Shown piece by piece: positions 11,701 to 21,700 of a stretch of DNA of 22,284 nt (positions are counted from its first letter, which is position 1; each line of letters begins with the position of its first letter). The position numbers and the translations under genes were made by a program. The notes beneath the pieces are model-generated. The model made no database searches and was not told the DNA's origin. It saw only the letters and a program-made list of their open reading frames with translations. Source of the stretch: Phoronis ovalis (Eukaryota; Phoronida; Phoronidae); contig JAOXYB010049946.1 in the NCBI GenBank assembly GCA_028565635.1, forward strand, positions 4,204-26,487. The letters run 5' to 3'.

Positions 11701-13561
11701 ATTGTGAGCACGCGGAATTTACAAGATGGCAAAAACTTTGGGATATTTGCCTCAACACCTGTTTAATATCTAAAAAATTTTGGTAATTCTATATTTTTAA
11801 AGCTACTGTATACTATTTGTAACTTTAGACAATGTCATATATAGTGGTAACACATCAATGATGAACTGAAATTCAAAAAAGTAAAATAGTTTTTCTATTT
11901 GATGACTTTATAGTCACTGATTTTTCATTTTAAGGCGCTAAATGAAGTCAATCCGAGTTTATACACAATAGCTACTTTGACAGGACATGCCATCAGAGCC
12001 ATGGGAGGAAATTACTCCGTAAGTATGCTATATCAAATGATTATTAAAACAAGTGTTGAAGAACTACTTGAAATGAAAAGCTATTTTAAGCCGCAAACGA
12101 TAATATATTTTGCAAAATGCTATTTATATATATATAGCTATTTAATTAAAAAAAGGAAATTACTTAAAAAAAAGTATGTACTGGTAGAGATTTTTTGCAG
12201 ATTGTGATGGACAATGGCCCAGCCAAACAATTGAAAACGGCTGCAACACTGGATCTGATTGGTGCAGATATGGGAGATCCTTTTGAAATTTCACGCATTC
12301 AGAGAGATGTAAGTTAGCTATTGAAAAGAAAATCCCATGTACCTTTTTTGTAAAAGGCAGATAACATTTTGGTAGCACATATTAGTTGAATTTTGCTGAC
12401 AAATCAGAGATCACTTCTAAACAGTATAATTTTGTCACAGATGTCTGATATATACAAAAGCTTAGTTTTTGAATTGAGGGTGTAACCTCTGTGGAAAATG
12501 TACAGTTGCATTTGTACAGTGTCAAATGAAAGAGGTAAGCAACATTACACAGCCTATGAGCCATGTTTGTTGTTTCTTATAATAAATAACTCAATCTTCT
12601 CACTAATTATAGGATTATGAATTCCACAAAGGCAAGTCGGAATATGAAGATTTGTTGCAGTGTAATAATTTACCCTCCTCTAGCACAGCCCGCGGCCATC
12701 AATCTCCTGCTGCCTTCATGATTATGGCCAGTGGTCTCGATAAGGTATTAATATATAATTGGCCAACTAACTGTTCACAAAATCGAAAAAAGAAGTAAAC
12801 AAACATTCAAATGTATGTATGATGTATTTTATGTACTCGTAAATAACAACTGTATGTTATCCCTGTCACATAAGGGATCATCTCAAAAGTTATCGCAATG
12901 ACAGCAAACGTATAGTGTTTCGTATAGGAATTACCCCCCATCCCCCTGGTCAAACGTAGGGGCATTAGTGAGATTTCGACGTCAAGCACGTGTAAAAACT
13001 GACAACCAATTTCAAGAGCGAAATCAGGGCCATCAGACACTTTCTCAAAAGGCGGGTGCGAGGGAAAAATGTCAGTTCAGTAATCAAAAAAGGTCAATGA
13101 AACGTCTCTGTCCTGCCATAAACAATTGTTTCTGTTCCAAAGGGGGTGGTGCGACGGGGTGTGCTTGCTACTATTTCAAAATGAGGGTCCGTTAAAGGAA
13201 TCATTTTAAATATCATATATATGCTAGGCATGATTTTTTCATTTCGCACTAAACCATAAACGTAGGGAGATTTTAACCCCCTGCCCCCTATACGAAACAC
13301 TATACATTTGCGGTCATTGCGATAACTTTTGAGATGATCCCTAAGAAGTTCTGTATAGTGTAAAAAAATGTCAGACTACATATTAAATAACTATATGTTC
13401 AATGATGACATAAAGTAATTGTTGTGTTTTAGCATGGTATTGACTCCAGTCAGCCCTTGCCTTATTCTCACTTGGACATTGCTGGCTCCAGTGGACCTTT
13501 CCCTGGCGTTCCAACAGCAGCTCCTTTGGTTGCCCTTGCTACAGCTTATCTACTGCAGTGA
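2769..13561 (+). CDS. M17-family (leucyl aminopeptidase-like) metallopeptidase, W07G4.4 type, complete in 15 exons
   Basis: Exons: 2769-2782, 4176-4320, 4885-4950, 5173-5255, 6305-6413, 6714-6838, 8288-8387, 9118-9193, 10130-10218, 10929-11033, 11450-11644, 11935-12018, 12201-12308, 12613-12744 and 13433-13561. They total 1560 bases, or 519 residues plus TGA, with every junction in frame. The protein starts MASTW and resembles the animal group called putative aminopeptidase W07G4.4, which is of similar length. M17 enzymes are two-metal peptidases, usually cytosolic hexamers, that remove N-terminal residues. Residues matching the bovine enzyme's metal ligands are K269, D274, D292, D352 and E354; the matching catalytic residues are K281 and R356. 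They lie in GKGITYDTGG, in MAGMHRDKCGAA and in NTDAEGR. Residues 1-180 form the variable N-terminal domain and about 181-519 the catalytic domain. Intron 5 is GC-AG. No signal peptide is visible. The exact peptide substrate cannot be read from the sequence. Confidence 0.95.
2951..3500. mobile_element. 550-bp foldback (long inverted repeat) element
   Basis: Ends are TACATGACCCTA and TAGGGTCATGTA. Arms of about 230 bases pair almost to the centre; GCCTGCGGCGAAGC, TTAAAACCAGTA and GAAGCTTGATTA each have an inverted partner. If the outermost TA is the target duplication, the element fits a Tc1/mariner-type MITE. There is no coding capacity. It lies in intron 1 of the aminopeptidase gene. Confidence 0.7.
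3576..3885. mobile_element. G-run element with tandem ATACCCC units (probable MITE)
   Basis: It begins CAGGGGGGGGGGGGCACT and ends AGTGCCCCCCG. The flanks TTCTTACG and TTCGTACA agree at 6 of 8 positions, a possible decayed duplication. The interior is a run of diverged units with the core ATACCCC(A/T/G)TTG(T/C)(A/G)AG, preceded by A-runs. Same architecture as 1714-2016 and 6943-7344. It lies in intron 1 of the aminopeptidase gene. Confidence 0.5.
4367..4418 (+). repeat. Fragment of the 2951-3500 foldback element
   Basis: GTGTTAAAACCAGTAGAAG, then TTAGCCACTTTCAAAAAA and a short tail, match one arm of the foldback element. It lies in intron 2 of the aminopeptidase gene, about 45 bases after the exon 2 donor. 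Confidence 0.6.
5459..5934. mobile_element. DNA-transposon-like element with about 70-base inverted ends
   Basis: The left arm 5459-5530 (TACCTTCTCAACTAACATC, then TGGGCTTAACCATAGTCAA) has its inverted partner at about 5868-5934. The inner part of the arms is nearly identical and the outer part diverged. The interior has no recognisable protein. It lies in intron 4 of the aminopeptidase gene; a target duplication could not be fixed. Confidence 0.55.
6414..6713 (+). other. GC-AG intron (intron 5 of the aminopeptidase gene)
   Basis: Exon 5 ends TAT GTG and is followed by GCAAGT; the intron ends TTTTTCTAG at 6713. Only this boundary joins ALYV to PLEIRE in frame, and that junction fits the family. 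Apart from the C, the donor fits the U1 consensus well, as is usual for GC-AG introns. The other 13 introns of this gene start with GT. Confidence 0.85.
6943..7344. mobile_element. About 402-bp G-run MITE with AGAGGCC(C) target duplication
   Basis: AGAGGCCC occurs at 6936-6943 and 7345-7352, giving a 7- or 8-base duplication (one C is shared between flank and element). Ends are CCCGGGGGGTG and AACCCCCCGGG. Inside are about eight diverged 20-35 base units with the core TTTACCACAGGGTATA. The core is the reverse complement of the ATACCC core in the 3576-3885 element. It lies in intron 6 of the aminopeptidase gene. Confidence 0.7.
7523..7568 (+). repeat. 11-base tandem repeat, about 4.2 copies
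   Basis: The unit CACAGATATCA is repeated four times perfectly, plus two bases. Confidence 0.9.
7765..8242. mobile_element. Harbinger-like MITE, copy A
   Basis: It is flanked by TAA at 7762-7764 and 8243-8245. Ends are inverted repeats of about 55 bases beginning GG(G/A)ATCATCTCAAAAG. A three-base TAA duplication with G-rich tips is the hallmark of the PIF/Harbinger group. The interior has C-run/G-run hairpins but no transposase. It lies in intron 6 of the aminopeptidase gene, 45 bases before exon 7. Confidence 0.75.
8388..9117. other. Intron 7 of the aminopeptidase gene
   Basis: AT-rich with no transposon ends seen. It contains a perfect GTCACGTGAC palindrome at 8884-8893, the same E-box class as the upstream promoter cluster. 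Confidence 0.5.
9521..9598 (+). repeat. 40-base tandem duplication
   Basis: Two units start with ATGTAGCCATACAGTACAAT at 9521 and 9561. The first 38 bases are identical. It lies in intron 8 of the aminopeptidase gene and looks like a recent slippage duplication. Confidence 0.9.
10309..10513. mobile_element. 205-bp hAT-like MITE with 8-bp target duplication
   Basis: GTTTGAAC is duplicated at 10301-10308 and 10514-10521. Ends are inverted: CTAGGATATATAAAACTCTAA on the left and TTAGAGTTATATATATCCTA on the right. The 8-base duplication and TAGG tips suit the hAT group. There is no coding capacity. It lies in intron 9 of the aminopeptidase gene. Confidence 0.72.
11034..11449. other. Intron 10 of the aminopeptidase gene
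   Basis: AT-rich, with a short TATATATGCATATATGCA palindromic run near 11130-11150. Nothing else recognised. Confidence 0.6.
12874..13341. mobile_element. Harbinger-like MITE, copy B
   Basis: It is flanked by TAA at 12871-12873 and 13342-13344. Ends begin GGGATCATCTCAAAAG and are inverted repeats of about 55 bases with about two mismatches. Its interior is collinear with copy A but differs by several indels of about 14 to 65 bases. It lies in intron 14 of the aminopeptidase gene. Confidence 0.78.
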
Positions 13562-14220
13562 GGCAGATAGAATCCCCTGGAAAAAGAACTGTTATCACAG
13601 CAGATTGAGAAAAATAATTTTTTCAGAAATATATTTTGCATCTCTAAAAGACAGTGTATTTTGCATCAAGAGTCCACATTTAGTGTTATTTACATACATT
13701 TTGTTTTCTAAAGTTAAAGTTAAAGTAAAAAAATTTTGTACAGGACTAGTGTAGCTTTCCTTTTATTACAAGTTGGATATATGTAAAAGTCATATAGTTT
13801 GCTTGCAATTGTGTTCTCTGTAAGTTGACCATGTACACTGACCACCTCTGTCATAAGATCGAAATTGACCACATACTTCGGCCACCTCTGTGAATTTTAC
13901 AACTTGTCAATTCAGTCATCATAGGGTACTTAGTCACATGTCATTTTACCTGGGATAAATTCAAGATTAGGTAGTACAAATTGTAACAGTTTGTAATTAT
14001 TGTTACTAAATTGGCCATCCTTGGCACCACAAACCACGTCAGGAAAGTCATCTAGCGGCAAAATTTGTCATTGCTGCCATGATGATCTCTGGTTGTTTTT
14101 ATTTTATAAAGTAGAAGAATGATTCGAGGGAACATGTTCATTCAGAAACTCCCAACTTTAAACTTTTAACTCGTGTTTCCTCTGTTATAATTTCTTGAAT
14201 AAATGTTCATATTAATAACA
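13562..14220 (+). other. 3' UTR of the aminopeptidase gene
   Basis: An AT-rich stretch follows the TGA at 13559-13561. Within 13826-13893 a roughly 40-base unit (TTGACCA...CACCTCTGT) occurs twice in diverged form. The first canonical AATAAA is at 14198-14203, followed by T/GT-rich sequence, so cleavage is probably near 14220. The end point is inferred. Confidence 0.6.
14198..14203 (+). terminator. Poly(A) signal AATAAA of the aminopeptidase gene
   Basis: This is the first AATAAA after the stop codon, about 640 bases downstream. A TTTTGTGTTTT stretch about 55-65 bases further on could be the downstream element. Confidence 0.55.
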
Positions 14221-14597
14221 CAAAACAATACAGTCTATGTGCAGACTTTCATTGATTTTGTGTTTTAAGTAATAGCTAGATTAATCATTATTTTCTATAT
14301 ATTTGGCCCGAGTGGTGTTTGGCTTTAATCCAAAATACCATTACGTCAGATGTCGCTGCACAGTGTTACTTGTGCTGAAAATCTGAGTTTCAGTTTACTT
14401 AATATTATATTATAGCTAACAAACTGAAAAGTCGTTAAATGAATATTCATTCTGATAATATTTGCATCTGATTTACTATTGACGATGACGCAATAATGGA
14501 AACGCCATCTAGTGAAAAAAAACCCCTGCTTTGTCCGCCCCCGGTATTCGAAGACACTGACAGGTATAGCTACAAGAGAGACCCACATGCACTATAT

Positions 14598-14859
14598 CTA
14601 TGAGGGGGGTAGGGGGTACCCCCAAGGTACAATGCTCGCTGCTCGCACTTAATAAGAAAAATATAAAAAACGGTTCCAAATAAAAAACGGTCGCCAAAAA
14701 AATCGACAACCAAAAAAAAAACGTCGACAAAACAAAATAGTTAGCAAAATTAGAAACAAAGCAAAAAAAGACAATGTTCACTGTTCGCACTTAACAGACC
14801 AAGGCCATGCTCGCTGCTCGAACTTAACAGACCCCAATGCTCGCGATACCCCCCTATAG
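14598..14859 (-). mobile_element. GCGAGCAGCGAGCATTG dispersed repeat, copy 2, with G-run terminal inverted repeats
   Basis: It begins CTATGAGGGGGGTA and ends TACCCCCCTATAG, so its ends are inverted repeats of about 13 bases. The interior carries CAATGCTCGCTGCTCG-type units and A-rich blocks. It matches copy 1 at 199-472 on the opposite strand. There is no coding capacity. The superfamily is not assigned, because no target duplication could be fixed. Confidence 0.6.
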
Positions 14860-14989
14860 CCCTAATCTATTGTATGTCTCATAATGCATAAAATACTATA
14901 CAAAAAAAATCGCAATAATTTTGAGAATTATAATTAAATCATTTCCAAAGCACCCGCCTATACTAGCCTAAAAGCGATTCATTCACATC

Positions 14990-15183
14990 AGCATTGTCTT
15001 GGCGGCCATTTTTTCCATTTTTGTTTGGTATATTATTTTTTAACTTCCTCGCGAAGCATTTCCTTTTGGCGACCATTTTTTTTTGCTTCTTTCAACTTGC
15101 CGCGTTTTTTTTTGGTTGTTAACTTTTTTTTGTTAAGTGCGAGCAGCGAGCATTGCCAATTTTTAAGTGCGAGCATTGCACCC
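14990..15183 (+). repeat. GCGAGCAGCGAGCATTG dispersed repeat, copy 3 (partial, inverted to copy 2)
   Basis: It runs from GCATTGTCTTGGCGGCC to GAGCATTGCACCC and follows copy 1 closely, but lacks the C-run end. With copy 2, 130 bases to the left, it forms a large imperfect inverted repeat (14598-15183). Confidence 0.6.
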
Positions 15184-15299
15184 GATATATGTAATTAATA
15201 AACCTTTTCAAAAAATACACATTTGAAAGAAAGGATGGTATAATTTAATATAATTTTAGTATTGGCTATTAATTAATTACATTTGTAATTAATTATAGG

Positions 15300-15585
15300 G
15301 TACCAATTATAAGTACGACAGCAATAAAGCCACGCCGATCCGGTTTCAGGAAGAATTTCAGAAATAGACTCCTTCAGAATCCTGTTTATGGACCGACCCA
15401 AAAAAATCGTCGCGAGGTGGCGTATATGTATTTGATAATAATGGCTGCTTGATAAGAGTTATCGTGATACTAGGATGGAAAATTATCGAAATTTATACAA
15501 TGTAGTGTATATCAAAGTTTGTTTATGTGAAATCCAGACCCTAGGGTGACACTGGAACCAATACCACATTTCCAAATCACTGTAG
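15300..15585 (+). promoter_or_regulatory. Candidate promoter and noncoding first exon of MGAT2
   Basis: This stretch is richer in CpG than its AT-rich surroundings (GCCACGCCGATCCGG, CGTCGCGAGGTGGCG). It ends with a near-ideal 5' splice site, CACTGTAG|GTAAGTTCT, at 15585/15586. Splicing to the acceptor at 17216 would give a noncoding leader. No transcript data are available, so this is inference. Confidence 0.33.
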
Positions 15586-16635
15586 GTAAGTTCTAAGTAG
15601 AAAATGTCGGTACGATTTGAAACCGGACACAAAAAAGTGAGTAAGTACTACTAAACAACTAAAGTCTGACTCAAAGTCAAAGTCCGAAGCGTAATCTTCA
15701 GCCATATCCGTTTACATTTAACGATAACCATTGCTAACACAAATTATTTATTAACATTGAACTATTGTGAGGATATCACTAAACTCATACAAAACAGTCA
15801 AAACAGATTTGTCTAATAAACTCTAATATTGATCGAAACCCGTATCGGCCGCGTATATCTGACAAGACAATAGCCTACAATATAAATCATTAAATGATAC
15901 TAATATTGCCTATTAAATAGTCATGAATTAAATATGTGTTACTACATATTTATTACTATTATGGCGTTGTGACTGGACACCTGAGCATTCTGATATTGTG
16001 CTTTATACCCAGGATGAGAAATGAATTCTTGTACATATCAGTAGCCGAGGGCTCTGACACCTTGGGCAAGTTATTTAAACTATAAAGTAGCTAGGCTCAA
16101 TCTACTTTATACTGAAAGTAACTTCTGCTGCCCATGCAGCTGGTACCAGCAATCAATGTTTAATGAGTTTAATTACATATTAAAATGATAATTTATATGC
16201 AAGTATTACTCTTTAAGAATAAAAGCTGGCTTTCAGAAAATATGTTGCTTCCTTAAAAATGAGTGTAATATAAGCCAGTAAATATCACCCTGAATTTCAG
16301 AGCCTATAAACCTCCACTAGAACATATAAAGCTTTCATTTAACTAATGGTTATTCCATTGAGATGGACCCCAGGAGAGAATATCTATTGAACAGTGGTGC
16401 TTAATTCTTCAACTTCTGTCAGTATTTCACAAACAATATGAATTGACCAAATGTCAGTTGTCAAAAACTATAAAATTTAGCATATATCTCTTTATCATTT
16501 ATTTATTATTGGAAAGTGTGTATGTTTTATTCGTTTGTTAAACATCTGTTCGAGGAGGCATCTAATAAAAGAAAGGAATTTGTATTTGCAAAATATGATA
16601 AATATTATGCTGTTTTAACACTCATTTTATGTGTT
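15586..16635. other. Non-coding stretch, probably an intron in the MGAT2 leader
   Basis: AT-rich. No conserved coding stretch, tRNA or transposon ends recognised. Confidence 0.4.
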
Positions 16636-17087
16636 GCCAGCCCGGTCCCCACATTCCAGCATGATATGGGACCGTATGATCGTTACGGAAATTTGCTGAA
16701 AGGGGAGTTATTTTGAAAAAAGTCACGGTCCCCAAAGCATGAAAAAAGGGTAGGTTTTTTATAAAAAGACTCCTTGAAAATTAAAATTAGGGTATAAAAT
16801 AGAGAGAATCATGATCAGATTCATACTAAAAATGATTAAAAAAATACGAGAAATCTTTGTTCTTGTCGGGGTTCATATTTACTAACCTTACCTTCATTAA
16901 TTATTCATGTGGAAAGGGTAGAAATTTGTTTTTGTCTCCTAGTTGAAAACCTGTGCAAAATATCCTTGTTTTCGTGAAAATAAGGGTACTAAATTAAGGA
17001 AAAATCAGCGTTTAGGGGGGTCATTTTAAAAAATGCATAACTGTCTTGTGCTACGCCTCTTTGTTGAAGTGCGGGATCGGGGTTGCC
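16636..17087. repeat. Possible degenerate element upstream of MGAT2
   Basis: The left GCCAGCCCGGTCCCCACA and the right end ...GCGGGATCGGGGTTGCC are imperfect inverted repeats. The interior carries scattered AGGGTA units in A/T-rich context (16748, 16790, 16915, 16983). This resembles the tandem-filled elements elsewhere, but no target duplication was found. Confidence 0.3.
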
Positions 17088-17216
17088 TGTTATTAAAATG
17101 TGTCTTTTTAGGATATTCTAAGCATTACCGAAAATCTGTTCCTACATATACTGTAATTTCGGTATTTACACATTTTAATAGATTCTATGTCAACTGCAGC
17201 TTTCTTCTCATTTTAG

Positions 17217-17254
17217 CTTTAAAGATTTGGTTTTGATTGACTTAAAGGAACAGT
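17217..17254 (+). other. Putative 5' UTR start of the MGAT2 coding exon, after a 3' splice site
   Basis: A pyrimidine-rich run, TTTCTTCTCATTTTAG, ends at 17216. It looks like a splice acceptor, so the ATG exon probably begins at 17217 and is preceded by an intron and a noncoding exon. Confidence 0.45.
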
Positions 17255-18760
17255 ATGCGTCCAACACGAATCATCAAGTCTGTGCTGACAGCTGCTTTGA
17301 TTCTTTTCATCGTGCTCAATGTCCATTTCATGCTTCAGTCATCAAGACAAGCCACACGTCATACTGCTTCAGACAACGCACCTGGTTCGGTTAAAAAAGT
17401 GAATCAAAATTTACCTGTGGATATTGTGCAAGATACACAAAAAATAGCGAATAAGAATTTACATCTGGACGCTACTTCGATAAACCAAAATATTAAAGGC
17501 AATGCTGCTGATAAAAAGGCAAATGAAATAAAAGATATACTGCTCTTAAATAGGACAGAAATTAAGTCAGCTATTATGGAAAGAAATCTATTACAGAAGG
17601 TTAATAATTTAGAAAAATATGGATTGCACTTGAATTCTGACGGTGTTGTCATTGTCATCCAAGTTCACAACAGACTCGAATATTTAAAACATTTAATAAA
17701 ATCATTTAGGGCAGTCAGGGACATATCCGATGCTCTAGTTATCTTTAGTCACGATGTTTATTCAACAGAACTGAATTCTATCATAGAAACCATCGATTTC
17801 TGTCCTGTAAGTATGTTTTGAAGTTGTATCATTGAGTTGATTTTCCCCACCAAAAATTTACGTTGGTTGAATGTTTACTCATGTAATAGTATGTGTGTGG
17901 TCTTTTATCTGTAAAATCTGATAAGGTTGATTTTCCTCACCAAAGCTTTTCGTTGGTTGAATGTTACTCAAGGACATATAATAGTATGTGTGTGGTCTTT
18001 TATATGTAAAATCTGAACGAATGAGTTACTATTGCAAATTTTATCCACAGAATTACGAAGACTAGCTTACCTTGAAAACTATGCTTCATATGAGCGTAAT
18101 TTATTTACTGAGAAATTTAAATATTTCACTTTTTTAAACCCGTTTACAAAGGGTTTGGAATCGCATTATTATTAATAAAATGTCGATTAATGTATACCGT
18201 TTATAAAGGAAATGCCACAATTTATTACCAAAGTAGTTATTGTACATACTGTTTTGCCTCACACTAAAGACTAAGGGAAGTAAGTATAAATAAAATTCAA
18301 GATAATAATTAATGATTTGCATTGTATAGTCACTAGTAGTTTTTCAATGATTTCTACACTATAGTTCATAGTTAATGTACATTAACGAAATTTTACATAT
18401 TTCTAAGATCCCTAGTCGGGTGCAAGTCAGCATTTTTGTATTCACTTCGATGTTTTTTTTTGCATATAACAGAGCGTTCAACATTGATAAAAGGCTTTTA
18501 AGGTTAATGCTCACAAGGTGTGTAGGTCTCTCGCAATTCCGACTATGCTTGAGGACATTGATGGACATTCTGCTGAATTTGCATCCGGTTATATCTTTAG
18601 CAGTATATTTATTTAATTACTATATTTTTAAAAAAATAATCGCCTTGCATGACTGGTACTGTTAGATAAGAGGTGGAATGTTAAGGTTAGGGTTTCTCAA
18701 GTCTGGTGTGTGTACTTCATCATGCATCTGTTCAAAAATTAAAATTCAACATTTTAGCCT

Positions 18761-18798
<38 letters not shown>

Positions 18799-21700
18799 AT
18801 TTATACAGATAGCATGGCATTATGTAATATACTTATGTAAACAAAGTACTTATTGTGCATTACATACATCATGTTTATGTACTGCTTTGCCTCCCACTAA
18901 AGACTGCTGTATTTATTTAGTACAAAACTTCAGTTAAGAGAGTCTGTTAGCTCTCTCATGGCTCTCTGAGTCTGGCTCATTTTTGGAGAATGTTGAAACT
19001 GTATACTAGTCCCAGTCCGCCCTCATTTATGGCCAGCCTAGTCCCAGTCCGCCCTCATTTATAGCCAGCCTAGTTGTCACTCACTTTTTTTATTTGTACA
19101 AATAAATATGATAATGACCTGCATAGGGAATCTAAATTATGTATAATAGAGTTGTGGATTAATATAAATGGGTGTACTTTTAATGTGCTGGTCGGTTTTG
19201 CGTGATATTTTATTTGTAAACCTACGGCTAGATATTCTCCGGATATCAAATGATGTATGAGCATTGATTTTCATTTGCAATATGATTCAATTTTGATTAG
19301 ATTTATGTTTGATAACTTTTGCTTAAATTATGTTATTAAATATTACCTTAATTATCCTCATTCATTTTTTGTTAAAACTTCATTATAATTTAATCTGTAA
19401 ATTTCTTCTTATGTATAATAATGTTTTGACATTAATCAAGTATAACCATTAATTTTACGTTCTTTGAGCTGCAATAACAGTTGGTAGAAAGCTAGGTTAA
19501 AAAATGTCATATTTTTGGCAATGCCAACAGAGCACATCGTACATGGCACAATAATATTTTATTTTAATTTGATTTGAATTTTTTTTTAGGTGATGCAGAT
19601 CTTTTATCCATATTCCATTCAGGTATACCCGGAAGCCTTTCCAGGAACAGATCCCAATGACTGTGCGAGAGATGTTAAAAAAGACAAGTAAGTTCTTGTT
19701 TGTCTAGCTTGTGTTCACATTATTCTTTCCAAAGCTTGCACTTCAAGGTTATATCAGGGACTAATATAACTAAGTTACCTCAACTGACTATTGACTAATG
19801 AAAAAAAAAGTATTGAAACAAATATGAAACAGGCCTGCTGTCTGAAGTGTGCCACTTAATTAAATTGTCTGCTTTCTTAAATTTGTCTCTGAGAAGTTGT
19901 TAAATCCATTACATTTTTTTTTTCTGAATCAGAACCAATGTAGGTAAAATATTTGAAATAAATACATAAATTAATAAATGACTTTTGTGCATTTAAAAAG
20001 TAAATGTTTTGTGACTTGATAACAATGTTGGTTCAATGATAGAAAGTATTATGTTTAATTATTGAAACATTGCAAGGTTATGCCACAAGCGTTGTGATAC
20101 TCCTGCTGGACAATCATTAATAGACTATTTGCATGCACTTGGTGGAGCCACCAGTCTCAGACCCAAACAATCCCAGCATGTTACATTCTGTTAATGAACA
20201 ATGACGTAGTTCTGTGTGCCCTCACGTGATTCATTCACAAAATGCATCCTTTACATGCTGAGCCAACAACAAAAAAAATCTTATGTTCTTTGATCTAAGA
20301 AATACTCTCCTATTTGTGAGCATATCAATACATAAAGAACTATTTATTAGTATTTTGTTAAAGTTTCACCGGTTAAAGCTTTTCTGAAGTCAGATTTACA
20401 AAAAAGATTTATGTATAACTAAAGGATGTCGGTATTGAAGAGAAACCTTAGTAGAAAATTAAGAGATGAGAAGTAAATCTAAAAAAGAAGCCCCCTGACT
20501 GTGTGGTCCACTAGACATACATAATTATACATAATTATACATCATTATTATGCCTTTAAGCCAGGCTTACCTTTGCTACATGTTAAAACGATGAATTTCA
20601 CTAGCCATGTATAGCACTACAAGTATTTCAGCTGCACCAAGTATCAGTTTATTTGTAAGTGTCTCATTGTTTCCTGTTTGTTGTAGAGCATTGAAAACAA
20701 ACTGTAACAATGCAGAGCATCCTGATAGATATGGACATTATAGAGAGGCCAAGTACACACAGACTAAACATCACTGGTTCTGGAAAGTAAGTAAAGTGAT
20801 TTCGTGATGATACATTTGTGGTTCAAGGTTACTGTTGTATATAAACTTACCTGAATTTCAATTTCACACAGTTTTGCTACATGTGCATAAATACCAATTG
20901 GGTTTCAATTCTCATAAAATTGATGGTAAAATCTGAAATATGGATCTCCTCCTCCTATACTAAAAATATATTATTTTGATGTATCTTGTTCAGTTTTGTA
21001 TTATTTTGTAATAAAATTAGTTGCTTATTATGTTCAGTAAGTGACTAAATTTATTACTAATAAGTTAACTTTTTTTTTCAAAAAATCAAAATCAGTGTAT
21101 ATTTTAAGCAATAATATGTGACAACTAAATGAACTGCAAACATCAGGTATAAGCACGCATCTCTACACATCTTGTATTCTTCGGTAAGTATCTCTGAATA
21201 AAAACAACAAAAAGAACTGCTTGTCAATGGAGTTAGAACCCGTACATATAAATTCTAGTTGAATGTTAAAAACTGTATTTGGCTCTTACAATTTCAGCTT
21301 CATAGAGTGTTTGATGAACTTACAGTGACTAAATCTTATGATGGACCAGTTGTCTTGCTAGAAGAGGATCACTATGTGACCCCAGATTTTATCTATATGT
21401 TAAAACTCATGTACAGTAAAAAGGACCCGTAAGTAACCCACAACAGTCGTTATATATATTCTCATATAAGGCAGCGTTATTTACGACTGCCCATATTTCT
21501 CCAGGGCTGTCCATTAAAAATTATCAAGATAGGAGGGACTCTAAATGTTTTTGCTACCCATTACCCAACTAATTTCAACTATTTTCGTGCCATGCTCCAA
21601 TAGTTAAAGTCACTTCTGTAATAAAGCAAATTAATTCAATAATTATAATTATCTTCAGGTCTTCCCTCTACCTATATTAGAACGGCCCTCATGCTGACAC

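Larger units (their letters stand above)
18016..19589. other. Remainder of MGAT2 intron 1
   Basis: It holds two copies of TACTG(T/C)TTTGCCTC(A/C)CACT followed by AAAGACT (about 18249 and 18877), plus the (AT)n run and the 32-base duplication. No coding sequence recognised. Confidence 0.5.

Noticed and set aside
13419-13754. 111-residue open frame on the plus strand
   Set aside because: It overlaps exon 15 of the aminopeptidase gene in the wrong frame.
14509-14790. Phenylalanine-rich 93-residue minus-strand frame
   Set aside because: It is produced by A-rich blocks of repeat copy 2, with no protein family resemblance.
16516-16716. Possible extra small gene upstream of MGAT2
   Set aside because: It needs a non-ATG start, crosses the edge of a repeat-like region and shows no family resemblance.
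17404-17658. Minus-strand open frame opposite MGAT2 exon 1
   Set aside because: It is a shadow of the real coding exon on the other strand.
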